Position numbers and translations under genes: made by a program
NCBI RefSeq assembly: GCF_037975245.1
Contig: NC_092575.1
Span: forward strand, 18,244,841 to 18,308,840
Direction of reading: 5' to 3'
Source of the DNA: Apostichopus japonicus
Lineage: Eukaryota; Echinodermata; Holothuroidea; Aspidochirotida; Stichopodidae
Length of the DNA stretch: 64,000 bases
Part shown: positions 32,881-44,129 of the stretch, piece after piece
How the letters are laid out: each line of letters begins with the position of its first letter
Numbering within the stretch: position 1 is the stretch's first letter
Notes under the pieces: model-generated
Databases searched by the model: none
What the model was told of the DNA's origin: nothing
Seen by the model: the letters and a program-made list of their open reading frames with translations, nothing else

Positions 32881-35800
32881 ATGGAAACAGTTAAAAAGAT
32901 ACTGTAGTTCATACTGTTCCAGTCTTTGATACACTGTGTATGAAACCAGTGGGGATTATAAAGGTAGGTTTTACACGCTTCACCATGATGTAAGAAATAT
33001 AAGGGTAATAAAAGGAATATTATACCATCAAAGAATATATAACATTAACTCAAAGGTCACTGTACATCTTGTCCTTTGATGTTAAAGTCTCACTATGCAT
33101 TCCATCTGGACAGTCTGAATAATAATGTTTTGGAGGTTTCTATTCTCTCTCGTTCTCTGAGATTCAGCCAAAATATTTGGCAAACAATGCACCTACAAGA
33201 TTGTCTGCTTATTAACTACACAATGGTACCAAAATAGGGTTAGGGAACAGTTTGTTCGTGTTTATAATGGAAGGCATAATGGGGTTTTATACCTAAATAT
33301 CACATGAAAGTAAGTACAAACAATGAAGGATATTCATCAGAACACAACTACGAGGCAAGTTATAAAACCAACCAATTTACTCAGTTTTGAAATGTAAGTA
33401 AAAACAGAGGAGCTGTGTGCTATTCATGACCAACATTTTTGTTTGTGTTTACGTCATATGAAAAACTCAAAATACCCATATCCCCATGGATTTAAAGAAA
33501 AAATTGAAACCATAGAAAATAAGTTGACAGTCGGGTCCAGTAGCTACTGGATAGTTCCCTAAAAACACTTTAATGAGTTTTACTTCAGCACCGTCGAAAT
33601 GGGTGCAATTAGTCCGTAAATATATGATGCTTGGCATGGCAAAACATGGATGGGACAGATATTGAGACTTTCATATTTAGAGAGGACAGAAACAAACAAA
33701 CAAGCAGAGACTTAAAGTTGAATCCAGATGTCCTTTTATCACTGAATGGAGAATCGGTTGAGAGAGCATTTCAGAGACGAAGCCTGAATTGAAAGCTAAA
33801 AGATCAATCAATTTTGTGAAGTAGCATTTAACGTACTACACTTTTCATTCAATTCTAATTACCACCAGGTGAAGGCAATATTATGCAATATTTCTGTACG
33901 AAACCCTTGGTGTATTTCTCCCCCTCCAACCCACGCCCAAAGAGGTGCAACTTCACATGGCTAATTAGCCTGATCACCTCTGTCCCTTCTGCTATATGAA
34001 AAGTAAAGTAAGACATCTTGATCCACTCTTACATTTGATCTTTCTGTGGTTTTAAGAATTTTGCATATTTTAAATATTCAGGGTGGCATTTAACCCCCCA
34101 CTTCCCCACACCCATCACCCTTCACCACCAAGAAAAATGAAAATGGATGAAGTAAACAGGGTGAGAGAGAACTTCAGTTGCTACTGATGTTTGTTCTAAT
34201 AATGTCCTCATAGATAATACGGAAACCTCAAGTCTGAAATATAAATCCACCGTGACAAAATGATGATATTTCGGTTGCTTTTATTCCCAAGATGCGCTAT
34301 TGTTCTTGTTTTGTTATTAAATTTATTTCCTATTCCTGTTGGCCTGGTTACATACCGTCACGAGAATCCGACAGTGGCGCATCCTGGTCGACCGAGTGGG
34401 GAAGGAAACCAAAACTTGCAACAACATCAACGACAACGACAGAGTAAATACAGACTGTGACACGTTGTGACAACGTCACAGCAAAATCACATCATTGTAG
34501 CAAATGCCCAAAAACATGGCTGAATTAAGAAAGAAAAGTTTCTCCTTTCTCCCCTCTTTTTGGTCGAGGCAACATCCCAGTTTGGAGAGAAAGTCAAGCA
34601 ATTTTGGGGGATCTAGTTTAAGGAGATTGAAGAAAGACAGGGTTTAAAGGTGACATGCACTACTGTAATTTGACTAAAAGTGGAGCTATATTCCATGCAG
34701 GCAATTTAGATTAAAGGAGCACTTTTTTCCCCATTTTTTTTTGTTTTAAACTGTTTGTTAGCCAAACACTAAAGCTAGAAACAGTAAAAACATGGTAAAG
34801 ACTAACGCTAACAGCTAATATGGACATAGTCGGAGGTGAAAACTTCCTCTTTGTGTAATTTTTATCATTTGAACATCAATTATGTTCGTATTTGATATGG
34901 AATACATGGTTTGGTTTTTTATTGAGATTTTTCAAGCTGAATGCTACTTTAACTGAACAATAAACATAGAGTCTGGCAGGATCAGAACCGATGTTTTCAG
35001 AAAATCTGGCAAATCTAAAATAATATTCTTTGAGAATCTCCTGGGTATTAATTCTCTAAACAATAGTTTCATTATGAAATTATCTTCTTGTATTTTTTTT
35101 CTTTCTGATGTTCAGCAAAGATACACACATTACCATAAAAACATTTTTTCATGCAAAAAAAGGGTGAAAGTGAAGCTTACGAAAACAATATCACTTCAAA
35201 AATAAATTCAAAACAAAACACTCAATTGAAAAGTAAACAAAAGCTGCAGGCAAGTCTTTCAAACATGTGAGTCTAGTCAAACCAATCCGAAAACAACTGC
35301 AATTTGGGGGGTGGGGATAGGTGGGGGGTAGAGGTTGGGTAGAACAGCACTGATCAAACAGAGTTCACCAACAAAAGTAAAGCAAAGTATTGATTTATGA
35401 CTCACATAAAAGGTGACATGATTTCTACACTTAAAACCAATCACTTTGTGTAATCATTAATGAAGAATATCAAAACAAGCCATAACTGAAAGATATTTGT
35501 TTCCGAGTAAGCTGGCTTTAGTAAGTTGAGATTGATCAATTAATTCGATCTTACCAATGGAAGTTTGTTCAACCTATTGATTTTAACATGAAGTGCAACT
35601 CCAGTGGCATGTCCAAGTACTAGCTTCAGTGTCAATTTTCCCACACATTTTACTGGGTGGAGTGGGGTGGGGGGAGGAGGGGGAGTGGCTAATATCTCAA
35701 CTTTTCCCTGTAGCTCATGTACTTTCTTGTGGTACATTCACTGATATTACTTACATAGAACCTAACGGCAGGAATGTCGAGACCATCCGTCACTTTCACC

Positions 35801-36337
35801 ACACTTTAATAAGTACACATCAATCGTATCCTAACGACTGTAAACTGGTACCTTGATCAAACTTTACCATATTATTAGATCTTGATCAATGTTTACAATA
35901 TTACTAGAGGGTCATCGGGCTGATACAGGTGGTTTACTCCCGAACCAGTGTAAAAGCTTAAATGAAACAGGACACTGTTGTGCTGGTATGAGACGCGTTA
36001 GAACACAACAGGTAGCGAGGGCGCTTTATTGTCCTTGTCTACAGTAGCATACCTGTACAACTGCTGTGTAACCCTACACCAACTTATTACCGTCTTGTCC
36101 ATGAAACAAAAAGCCTTATCAGCTGACATACTACCAAACTTAGTCGGTATACTTTATACTAGTATGCAAATCATAAACAATCTATAAACAGAAATAGGTG
36201 GGTGGCTCTGCTCTTCATAATCTAAAACAAGAGATATCCTTTAAGAATGTGGACTTAATAGATAACTGCAGAGGGGGTGGGGTGGGGAGAAGAATGGAAG
36301 GTATAGGGGGCCAGAGACAAGGAATATTCCAACGCAC
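32881..36337. other. Non-coding DNA downstream of the adducin exons
   Basis: AT-rich, with no confident exon. On the minus strand 35540-35630 reads LVLGHATGVALHVKINRLNK before a possible donor GTAAGA, but no family match or clean acceptor was seen. The remaining adducin tail and its basic C-terminal domain, if present, were not recognised here. Confidence 0.4.
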
Positions 36338-36430
36338 CTGTGTTCTGCAAGCATCTCCATAAGCTATACCTGCCAGAACTTCAGAGATGGGTCCAGGGTG
36401 CGTCTTATCCCCAAAACGCTCTTGCCTAAT
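36338..36430 (-). CDS. Adducin exon (most downstream recognised)
   Basis: 93-nt exon with acceptor TTTCAG and donor GTGCGT; an alternative donor GTATAG would end it at 36370. It reads IRQERFGDKTHPGPISEVLA, aligning with the family's KIREQN..D...AGPQSQLLASV segment at the neck/tail boundary. Phase 0 on entry, matching the exon at 37282-37376. Adducin caps actin filaments and links them to spectrin at the membrane skeleton. Confidence 0.8.
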
Positions 36431-37281
36431 CTGAAATTCAAAGAGTAGACAACATCCTCGTTGGTAACATTATAACACTTCTATTCATAGTCTCTCTGCC
36501 ATTAAGGATGAGGCATTAAAAATTCATGCCTTTTGCCACCGCGGTCCTGGCACCAGCTGCAAGGAGCATGTGGCATGAGTGCTAAATGCCTCGTTCTGTT
36601 GGATGCAGGTGTGACCTCATCAATTTTTCATTTCTGGGTAATATGGTTACGGAAACTTCACCGGCAGACACTCTTTGGGACATCTATCAAAGATGTCAGA
36701 ATGACAGAACACATAACATAGCACTAAGAAGACACATAACATAACACTAAGAGGACATTGAATAGTGATACTAAGGAGGAGAGATTTAAGAATGTTTAAA
36801 GTTCTCACAGCAAATTTTTGAGGCTTGCTAAGGGTCTGCTGTGTGTAAAATGATCCTGGGTGGGAAGGGGGTCGGGGGCGTGAGGAAATATACACCCATC
36901 CGCTTCAACCTACTATAAAAATACAAAAGTAGTAAATAGCACAACTTAAAAAACTTTCTTGGGTGAACCCTCCCTACATGTGGAAATGGCTCCCTTAATG
37001 GGGAGTCCGCTCCCTACAAGGGGAGAACCCTACCTACGTGGGGAGTCTGCTTCAACGAATCCAGGGCATCACCCACTGATACACTTTTACATTATCCTTT
37101 TTTTTTTACCACTTTTTTTATAACATACCAGATACATCATTCACTCCTCGGAAGACCGAATTAGGGGAAAGGCAAAAAAATGGGAAAGAAGTGAGACGAA
37201 GGAGAAAGTGGTGACAAATAACAAAAATAAAACAATCAATTAGAAATAACAGTGTATAACGTCATCAACGTACAGTATAAC
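36431..37281 (-). other. Adducin intron
   Basis: Contains a short repeat of 'ccctccctac' / 'ggggag' phrases at 36965-37050. No other exon was recognised. Confidence 0.6.
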
Positions 37282-37376
37282 CTTCTTCTTGTACTCCATA
37301 TAATCTTGTCCCTGTCTTGCAAACTGTTGTGGATCGGTGATAGCGACTGCATCACCACTCTTAGGGTCCTTGTCAC
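37282..37376 (-). CDS. Adducin exon
   Basis: 95 nt with acceptor GGGTAG and donor GTTATA (a weak donor). It reads DKDPKSGDAVAITDPQQFAR then QGQDYMEYKKK, matching the family's '(I)xNPNQFVPLxTxPxEVxEMRNK' region. It enters in phase 1, completing a Gly codon with the exon at 38543-38837, and leaves in phase 0. Confidence 0.8.
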
Positions 37377-37473
37377 CTACCCACTGTGAAAAATGTAACC
37401 AGAGAGAAGAGTTGTGGATGACGCATAATCACTGGGTTTCCATTTGGCCTGTTTTCTACAAGATTTCTAACCG

Positions 37474-38215
37474 CAGGAGCGTAGTCAGGGGGCGAAGGGG
37501 GAGACCGCCCCCCCAACTTTTTTTTTGTATTTTTTTTTATGATATCAAAGTTTTATAGTAGCTGTTATAAGAGGTTTTAATATTTGTTCACCAATAAATT
37601 AACTGTGTCTGAATTTTGGAAAATTCCCTGACCAACATTCTTCATCATTCTTCCCTCTACTCGTGCAATTTTGACCGGTCTGTTAGGGGTTGAAGGTTTT
37701 TTTCTATATCGGTTGTCCATAGATGATATTTTGTGCAACATTATTGGCATGTTTGAAGTGAATTTTTTATTCAAATTCTGAACAAATAATGGGCTTTAAA
37801 ACCTCGAAAAGTGGGGCTGACGGGTATTGTGGGCCGTTACATAGTATTACCTACAAAAGCAATGATCCACAGGAGATGCAATGAGGTCCAGATGATGTGT
37901 GACTGGTGTCAATCTTAAAATAGGTAATGGATGAAAAAAAAACTATTTGGAAAAAACTTGGTTCTCACGCAAAAGTGTACATCTGGTTGGTCATTTTCAA
38001 GCCTGAGAAGTGCCATTTTCGGTGATCTGGGGGCTATCAAAACCAGAAATTTTCTTGTACGCTGCGTGCCAACCGATGGTGGCGCTCCGCTTAGATAGTA
38101 ATATACAAAATATCACAAAGCGCGAGAACAATTTGGGGGATGAAAGTTGCTACACGCCTGCACCCAAGCAAATGTACCCCATCAATATTTGAAACAAATC
38201 ACCGCCCCGGATCAC
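37474..38215. mobile_element. hAT-like element remnants inside an adducin intron
   Basis: A left end CAGGAGCGTAGTCAGGGGGC at 37474 is followed by C(7) and T runs. The shared core motif (tacgctgcgtgccaaccgatggtggcgctccgc) lies at about 38058-38090 after a 'gaagtgccattttcggtgatctgggg' stretch. No matching right end or target-site duplication was found, so these may be two fragments. Confidence 0.45.
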
Positions 38216-38542
38216 ATTGTCCAGAATGGTGACAATCCCGCTTCCCCCTCCCCCCAACAACCCTTCTATCCCTGTTCTCCCTCTGAAAAGATCAAACATT
38301 TGCTAAATAAATAGCAAACAAACAAAGGATGACTAATTTCTGATAATTCCATCTGTAGGACATTTTAGATTTAGATTTTTTTATTTCTGGAAAGTGCTAA
38401 AATCAAAACATTTTCATCACCTTGGCAAGTGCCTCTTCGATGTCTTGAATTGTCAAAGTCCCCAAATTGCCCAAAATTAAGGATTGTGTCGGGTGATTCT
38501 GTCAAACGGATGATGTACCTACCACCAATTACATGTCACTAC

Positions 38543-38837
38543 CACTCAGGTGTATCTTTGTCTTGTAGCCCTCGTCTTCCCCTTCCTCTCCCCAGTTGGC
38601 GTACTCTTGGGCTACCTCCACCTTGGAGTATGTGTTTGGCGTGTTCAGCCATTTCATCTTCTCCTCTGCCTGCCTCCTGTTCAACATCTTGATCGGTGAC
38701 TCGTATCTGCTCTTCTCAAATTCGTTGTCGTAGATGTAGATGAAGTTGGTGGAGGCGGCTGGGTAGGCGACGTCGCTCTTGGGCTTCAGTTCGTGTCTCA
38801 CAAACGGCTGGCCATACACGTTGCCCGTTATGTAACC
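38543..38837 (-). CDS. Adducin exon (neck region)
   Basis: 295 nt, acceptor TTACAG, donor GTAGTG. It begins GYITGNVYGQPFV (family: GYRTGY.YR.P), contains HELKPKSDVAYPAASTNF (family: KSDVEIPATVT) and KMKWLNTPNTYSKVEVAQEY, nearly the same as the adducin KTRWLNTPNTYLRVNVADE block. This region joins the aldolase-like head to the neck that drives oligomerisation. Phase 0 in, phase 1 out. Confidence 0.93.
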
Positions 38838-39241
38838 CTGTAACAAATTAAAAAGTTCCTGTGATCAAATTTTTTTTGCTGGTTGCAGATCTAAGTCACT
38901 CTTACATCTAACATCAGCAGCACAACATTCCTCCATCTTTGCTGTTTTACTTGAAATGATTACATATCAAGTCTTCCACAAGTATCTCTTTGAAAATCTC
39001 ACACATTCGCTGTCTTTGATGCATTCAGGACAAACTAATTGGAACATTCCCTTTCTATGCCATTTCCATGAAATACTGCACAATTTTGGATGCAGGTGAT
39101 CTTGAAAATATTTTCAAAATGGGTGGGGTGTGCGACAGATCACTTGTAGGGAGCTTCATGAAGTTCCCCAAACTGATAAAGTATCGATTATGTTCAATAG
39201 CGTATGAAACCATTCTGATTATTAAGTCAAGAGCTTGCCAA

Positions 39242-39275
<34 letters not shown>

Positions 39276-39645
39276 AATCTAAGAGAGTATCAAGCTGTAA
39301 CAATTAGAGTTTCAAGTAAGACACAAATCAAATCGAATGGTGTATCCAACCATCCTGATACGTCACAGCTGTTTACTTTGACTGACCAAAGCTACCTGCT
39401 TTTCCACACTGACTTCCTACAACTCACTTCTCACTGAATTATCTCACTTAATAAAGCGTATTAGCTTGGTACACATATGATCAAAAACCTCATACGTTAA
39501 CTAGCGACGCCATCGGTTGGCAATTAGCATAGTAAATGCTTGCTATGTCTGCCCAGATCTTTAAATGCAAATAAGGCTAGTTGGTCTGCTGCACAGACGT
39601 TGCAGGCCAAGTGAGTTGGAATTTTTGCATTTTTGGAAATCTTAC
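38838..39645 (-). other. Adducin intron with an (AT)n microsatellite
   Basis: Contains a perfect (TA)n run at 39243-39273. No other feature was recognised. Confidence 0.7.
39243..39273. repeat. (AT)n microsatellite
   Basis: About 15 uninterrupted TA units. Confidence 0.95.
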
Positions 39646-39810
39646 CATATTGTCCAAATGTCTCATAATGGCTTCAAACTCCAGTTTACCGACCTTCAGT
39701 TTGTGTCCTGTCTCACTGACCCCACCTGCGTCCTTGGCAGTCCCTTTGCCGACCTTGTCTCTGACTTCATCCGGTAGGTGGATGACATTATCCAGGCCTA
39801 CGGCATGTAT
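39646..39810 (-). CDS. Adducin exon (end of head domain)
   Basis: 165 nt, phase 0 at both ends, acceptor CGTTACAG and donor GTAAGA. It reads IHAVGLDNVIHLPDEVRDKV and ends KLEFEAIMRHLDNM, matching the family's GxxEFEALMRMLDNL just before GYRTGY. It continues directly into the 38543-38837 exon. Confidence 0.9.
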
Positions 39811-41045
39811 CTGTAACGAATAATTAGCATATGGTAAAGCGTTTGAATGCAGTATGTTGTTACATTATCGAACACAAGTCTTACGAGCGACTCTTTTAAT
39901 CTCTCTTATTCCTCCATTGTCGTTTCTCGTCGCCGACTTTGCTCTGCTGGTCCTAACACTACTAAGGAGATTCTTATATTTGTCATCTTGTATATGCCAT
40001 CCGAGGAATGAAACTCAACAATTTCATATAAGAGGACGACAACGTTGTACATGATTTGCCGAAGAAACCATCCGTTTGGCGTTCATGCTTCAAAAATACA
40101 AGACCCACTAAAGAGTCGTTTTTAGCTTAAATCCGGTTTGAACTTTCGTCCTTTTGATGAAACCTTTGAATCCTTCTCAATTGAAGCATTTTGTCTTCCA
40201 TCTCTCTGTCATGCGACAAAAGAGCTAAATACTGCCATTACAGAACAAACACAGAAATGCACTTCTCCTTCAACAGGCAAATATTTGAGCCAACTGTCTG
40301 TCTGGGCAATAATACTTCATTTGTTCCTATCCAACAAAAATTTTTTGTCTGTCAACAAAACTGGACCAAACTTGGCTATTTGATAATTTGCTCTTTAATG
40401 AACATAAAGATGTCAACTTCTCTATGGTGGATATAACCAATGCCTGGATTCTGCAAAGCACCTTGATAGCAAATAGGCAAAAGCATTATGTACAATATGT
40501 ATGAGGTACAATAGAAGCATTGTAACACTATCAGGAAAACGGATGTTTGTGTTTATAAGCCTCTTCTCCAAACGATTTGATACAGAATCCTGTGGACGCC
40601 TGAGGGCACAAGCTGAGCTCATCAAACTTACAAAGACCCTTAGGAGCATCCCAGCTTTCCTTTCATGATGTTAGTGTCATCACATTAGTATTTATAATAC
40701 GCTTTCTGGCCAAGGTGAAGTGCACATGCGCGGCAGTATTTGAATATACCGCGGAGGATTGAAAACTGAAGCCTTTCCAAAATCTCATCGATCATATTCA
40801 TAGACTTACTGTTTTAGTATTCTGTGCTTAATACTTTTGAATAGATATTTATTCCTCTTGAATGTTATTCAATTTTTATTAGCAGATTGAATTTGAGTTA
40901 GCAGAAATAAATGTTTCAGTTTTTGAGTCGGACTAAATTTATTCCAGTCCTTGCAGCCCGACTGAACTTTATTAACATTAGACTGAAACTTTGAAGAAAA
41001 TAAATTTTATCCCACAGCGATAGGCCTAGGCCTAAATATCCAATA

Positions 41046-41271
41046 ATGGATGTTCAAAACTTGCTGCAGTTATCCAAGAATATGGAAAATATTGTTGACC
41101 CATCGAAGAAGACCAAGCCTCAAAAATGTGTTATTTATTGGATGAAAGATCAACAAGTTAGTACAGAGTCGGTGATGGACAAAGAAAATGCAACTGAAAA
41201 TGCAGTCTGCTTGATAAAGTGGAGAGGAAAGCGGCCGTATTCTAGAAAAATCATCAAAATAAGTGGTATGT
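41046..41271 (+). CDS. Candidate first coding exon of an unassigned gene
   Basis: Begins MDVQNLLQLSKNMENIVDP and contains CVIYWMKDQQVSTESVM and VCLIKWRGKRPYSRKIIKIS, then a consensus donor GTATGT. The 'V-YW...VKWRGK-Y-AKI-KI' pattern resembles the N-terminal segment of several uncharacterised invertebrate proteins, some with BEN domains, but I cannot assign the family firmly. It lies antisense inside an adducin intron. A phase-compatible second exon could start after TTCAG at 42003 (EYIHSMCGRN..., stop at about 42084), giving only a small protein. Confidence 0.5.
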
Positions 41272-42244
41272 TGACCTTTTTTCTGTTTCATTTCTATGTG
41301 TAATCATATGAAACTTTCTGACAGTGGCACAATAACCAAGATCAACTTCTAGTTTTATCCTGTCTTGTGCAACGATAAACAGCATATTTGCAGTTAATAA
41401 AATTAATAATCAAATTAAAATAAGACAAGGCTACATGTGTAGTATATTTCTTGTTTAGGCCTAAACTTATAGGGTTACTACAGTTAAGCTTATTCTTATA
41501 GGTGCATGGGGCAATACCTATGTTTGGTAATTATTTGGACATTCAGTACTTGGATTAGTTTCCTAGTTTTACCTAGTCAAACTTCACGTTCAAGTCTGAC
41601 GTTTCTCTTACCGTACTACAGAGATTTTACTTACCATTGAAATAGCGTTATAAAAATGCAAAACATTTGAGTGTTGGGCATGCAGGGTTTAATGTGATTA
41701 CATTTCTGTTTTTCATATGTGGTTATATGCAAGGAGCCAAAGTTTTTATCATTTTAATAAATATTACAGGGGAGGAGGGCTAGTAAGGTTATATATAAAC
41801 TTTGTGACATGTTGTAAGACATGTGTAAACATGATGCTTGCAAAAAAAGTGGGGTCTAAAGCCACCCATCTCTCCCTCGCGTTGCGACGTCCATTATGCA
41901 CTGAATATTATATATTATATTTTCCGTTTCCGGTGGGTGGTTATTGTGCCAATGTATATTTGTGCCGTATCATTATTAATTATTTCTATTTGTTCTATGT
42001 TCAGAGTACATTCACAGTATGTGTGGCAGAAACCAGTGGACAGAGCCACAGCCACAAGAGATGAACAAACGGTTTGCATATAAGTGAACGAATGCTACAA
42101 GATACATGAAATTGAAGAAGCTGTAGTTTTATTTTTGTTTTGTTTTGTTTTGTAATTTTATAGTTGTTGAATGAAAAAGGAGACTTCAGAATTCTGGTTA
42201 TTCTCATTATTTGTTTGGAGAGTTTTAATCAATAACTAGGACAA

Positions 42245-42695
42245 CAAGCTGGCCAAATTCCTAACTCTCCTTACTTGGAACTGATTAGCATACAAGTATT
42301 TAATAAGTATTCGAGTAAGTATTCAGAAACCTGTTAAGCCTTCATAAATAACTAATTAGCATATAAGTATTCGAATACTAGCAGATAAGTGTTCGAGTAA
42401 CTATAAGTATTTGTCAGAGCCAAATTATTTAAATGAGTAAATACTTATATGTAAATGAGCTAAGTATTCAAATAGCTATTCCAAATCTACTCGAATACCT
42501 ATGCGAATACCTATTTGAATACCTAACAGGTATTCGAATACTTCACTCATTTACATATTTTGGCTCTGACGAAGGCTTATAGTTATTCGTATTAGTATTG
42601 GAATACTTATTTTGTACTGTGTGTTATATGGTAAATTTTCTGAATACTAAGGAAATCTTTGAATACTTTTTGAATACTTATCGAATATATTCGTG
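42245..42695. repeat. Palindromic 'TTCGAATA' repeat block, foldback-like
   Basis: Many copies of AAGTATTCGAATACTT-like palindromes. Two arms, about 42400-42450 (gtcagagccaaattatttaaatgag) and about 42530-42585, are inverted copies of each other, centred near 42490. Likely a small foldback/MITE; no target-site duplication identified. Confidence 0.65.
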
Positions 42696-43889
42696 TAAGG
42701 TAAGGGTGGCTTTATTAGAAAGCAGATAATCCGCTTTGTAACGACCATTGTTTGTTACCCAGACTCGACACAAAAAACCACACACACACCGATTGATAAA
42801 ATTGTAGGTTGACAAAACCCAGACAACCAGCTCTTGATGCTGCAGGGAGAAGAGAGGACCAAGTACTCCCATTCCTGCCCATCAACACCCCCACTTCCCC
42901 CACCACTTGTAATCCCAACCCACTAGTAAAGTGTGCTGCTGAACCTTCAAGACAAACAAATAGAAAACTCAATTATGACTTTCATAAAAGATCTCTAAGT
43001 GAAATTTTTCCCACAGTTTCAACTGGTAGCTTTCCTAAGGATTTACAGTAGCCAAAAGACCCTGGATTCCAAGGTCAATAATGAAACACATCTCCCAGGT
43101 GGGTAACCTTGCCCTTGGGGTCAGACATCAAAAAGAATATTATGGGAATTTTATCGATGAATGTCAACATTATTAGTGCACACACATGTTAGAAAGCAAA
43201 CATCTCCCTACTATGCCTTAATCTAAATCCATAAATCCGATTTGGAGTCGGCAAGTTGCATCAAGACTAGCAATTATTCCAGTCAAACATACTTTTTCAA
43301 CCGCTGTTATTTTCTTTTCATTTCATGGAGCAGGCTTTGCTATTGCAGGTGACTTTCTGCTGTTACTCAGAGCCTAGTATGACTCGGAGAAAAGCAAACA
43401 AAAGTTTGTACAGAAGCAGAATCTTCAGAGGTTTAGAGAGTTAGAAGAGTGTAATGACTACATATTGATACAGAAGTAGACTACGCTAATGGCAAAATCA
43501 AGTTCCGTGTAGGCTAGGAGATACAATCATTCCCAAGACAATAAAAATTCCAAATTGATTATTTTGTTTGGAAACAGTTTGAAAATTTCAGATAACTTTT
43601 CTCAGAGGAGAGGGTCATAACAAAGATTAACTCAATCCATACCATTTACTTTGTGTTTGGAGTTGACTAATCTTGTCCATTTTCATCCCTCAACCCCCTT
43701 CCCCCATTCCCGGCTCTTTAAAAAACAGCTTAAAAAAGGAAAACTCTGTAAATTTCACAGGTCTCCAAAATATTCTGAAATGGAGGAGAATGAACAAACT
43801 GTAATATAACCCAGAGAACATTTGGCCTCACACTGCTAAGTTTTACAAGCAATCCGACCACGTTGGACCAAGTCCAGCAAATTCTTTAC

Positions 43890-44118
43890 CTGTATCTCGC
43901 ATGCTGCTACACAGTTGAGGGATAGGAAGTACGCCTCCTCTATGGACCCACCACAGCAGACGATACCATGGTTATGCAAGAATAGGATCTTGTTTTTGAT
44001 GATTTGATCCTCCTGTTCCTCCTCGACCACGATCCCCGTGTAGTCATAGTGTAGAGATCTCACCACAAATCAAGGCTTCTTGACTGATCGACAAAAGGCT
44101 ACACTTCATAGTCGAGAC
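43890..44118 (-). pseudogene. Adducin exon (aldolase-like head) with apparent frameshift
   Basis: Acceptor TTGACAG, donor GTAAAG. The first part reads VSTMKCSLLSISQEALICGE (family: AVSxMKCGLLPISQEALxxGE). The second part, in the next frame, reads HYDYTGIVVEEE...KILFLHNHGIVCCGGSIEEA...LNCVAACEIQ (family: HDYxGILVDEEE...LRNHGLVALGETVEEAF...ACEIQ). Family alignment requires 15 nt between GE and the Y of YTGI; there are 16, so one base appears extra at 44050-44058. Exit phase 0 fits the 39646-39810 exon. Upstream head exons were not found in the window. Confidence 0.88.
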
Positions 44119-44129
44119 CTGTCAAGATT

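Larger units (their letters stand above)
39820..43889 (-). other. Large adducin intron
   Basis: About 4.1 kb. It contains the plus-strand candidate gene start at 41.0 kb and the TTCGAATA palindromic repeat block at 42.25-42.69 kb. A plus-strand open segment at 42808-43051 (reads NRKLNYDFHKRSLSEIFPTV) follows a TTGTAG acceptor-like site, but no frame links it to the 41.0-kb exon. Confidence 0.6.

Noticed and set aside
38429-38692. 87-codon plus-strand frame
   Set aside because: Shadow of the minus-strand adducin neck exon.
39565-39823. Two plus-strand open frames of 70-80 codons
   Set aside because: Shadows of the minus-strand adducin exon at 39646-39810.
41717-42083. 115- and 81-codon plus-strand frames
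   Set aside because: Both overlap in different frames and lack family features; only the segment after TTCAG at 42003 is retained as a weak second-exon possibility.
43080-43140. Minus-strand 'MSDPKGKVTHLGDVF' phrase as a possible adducin exon
   Set aside because: No alignment with adducin and no convincing splice borders; recognised adducin exons already join in phase without it.
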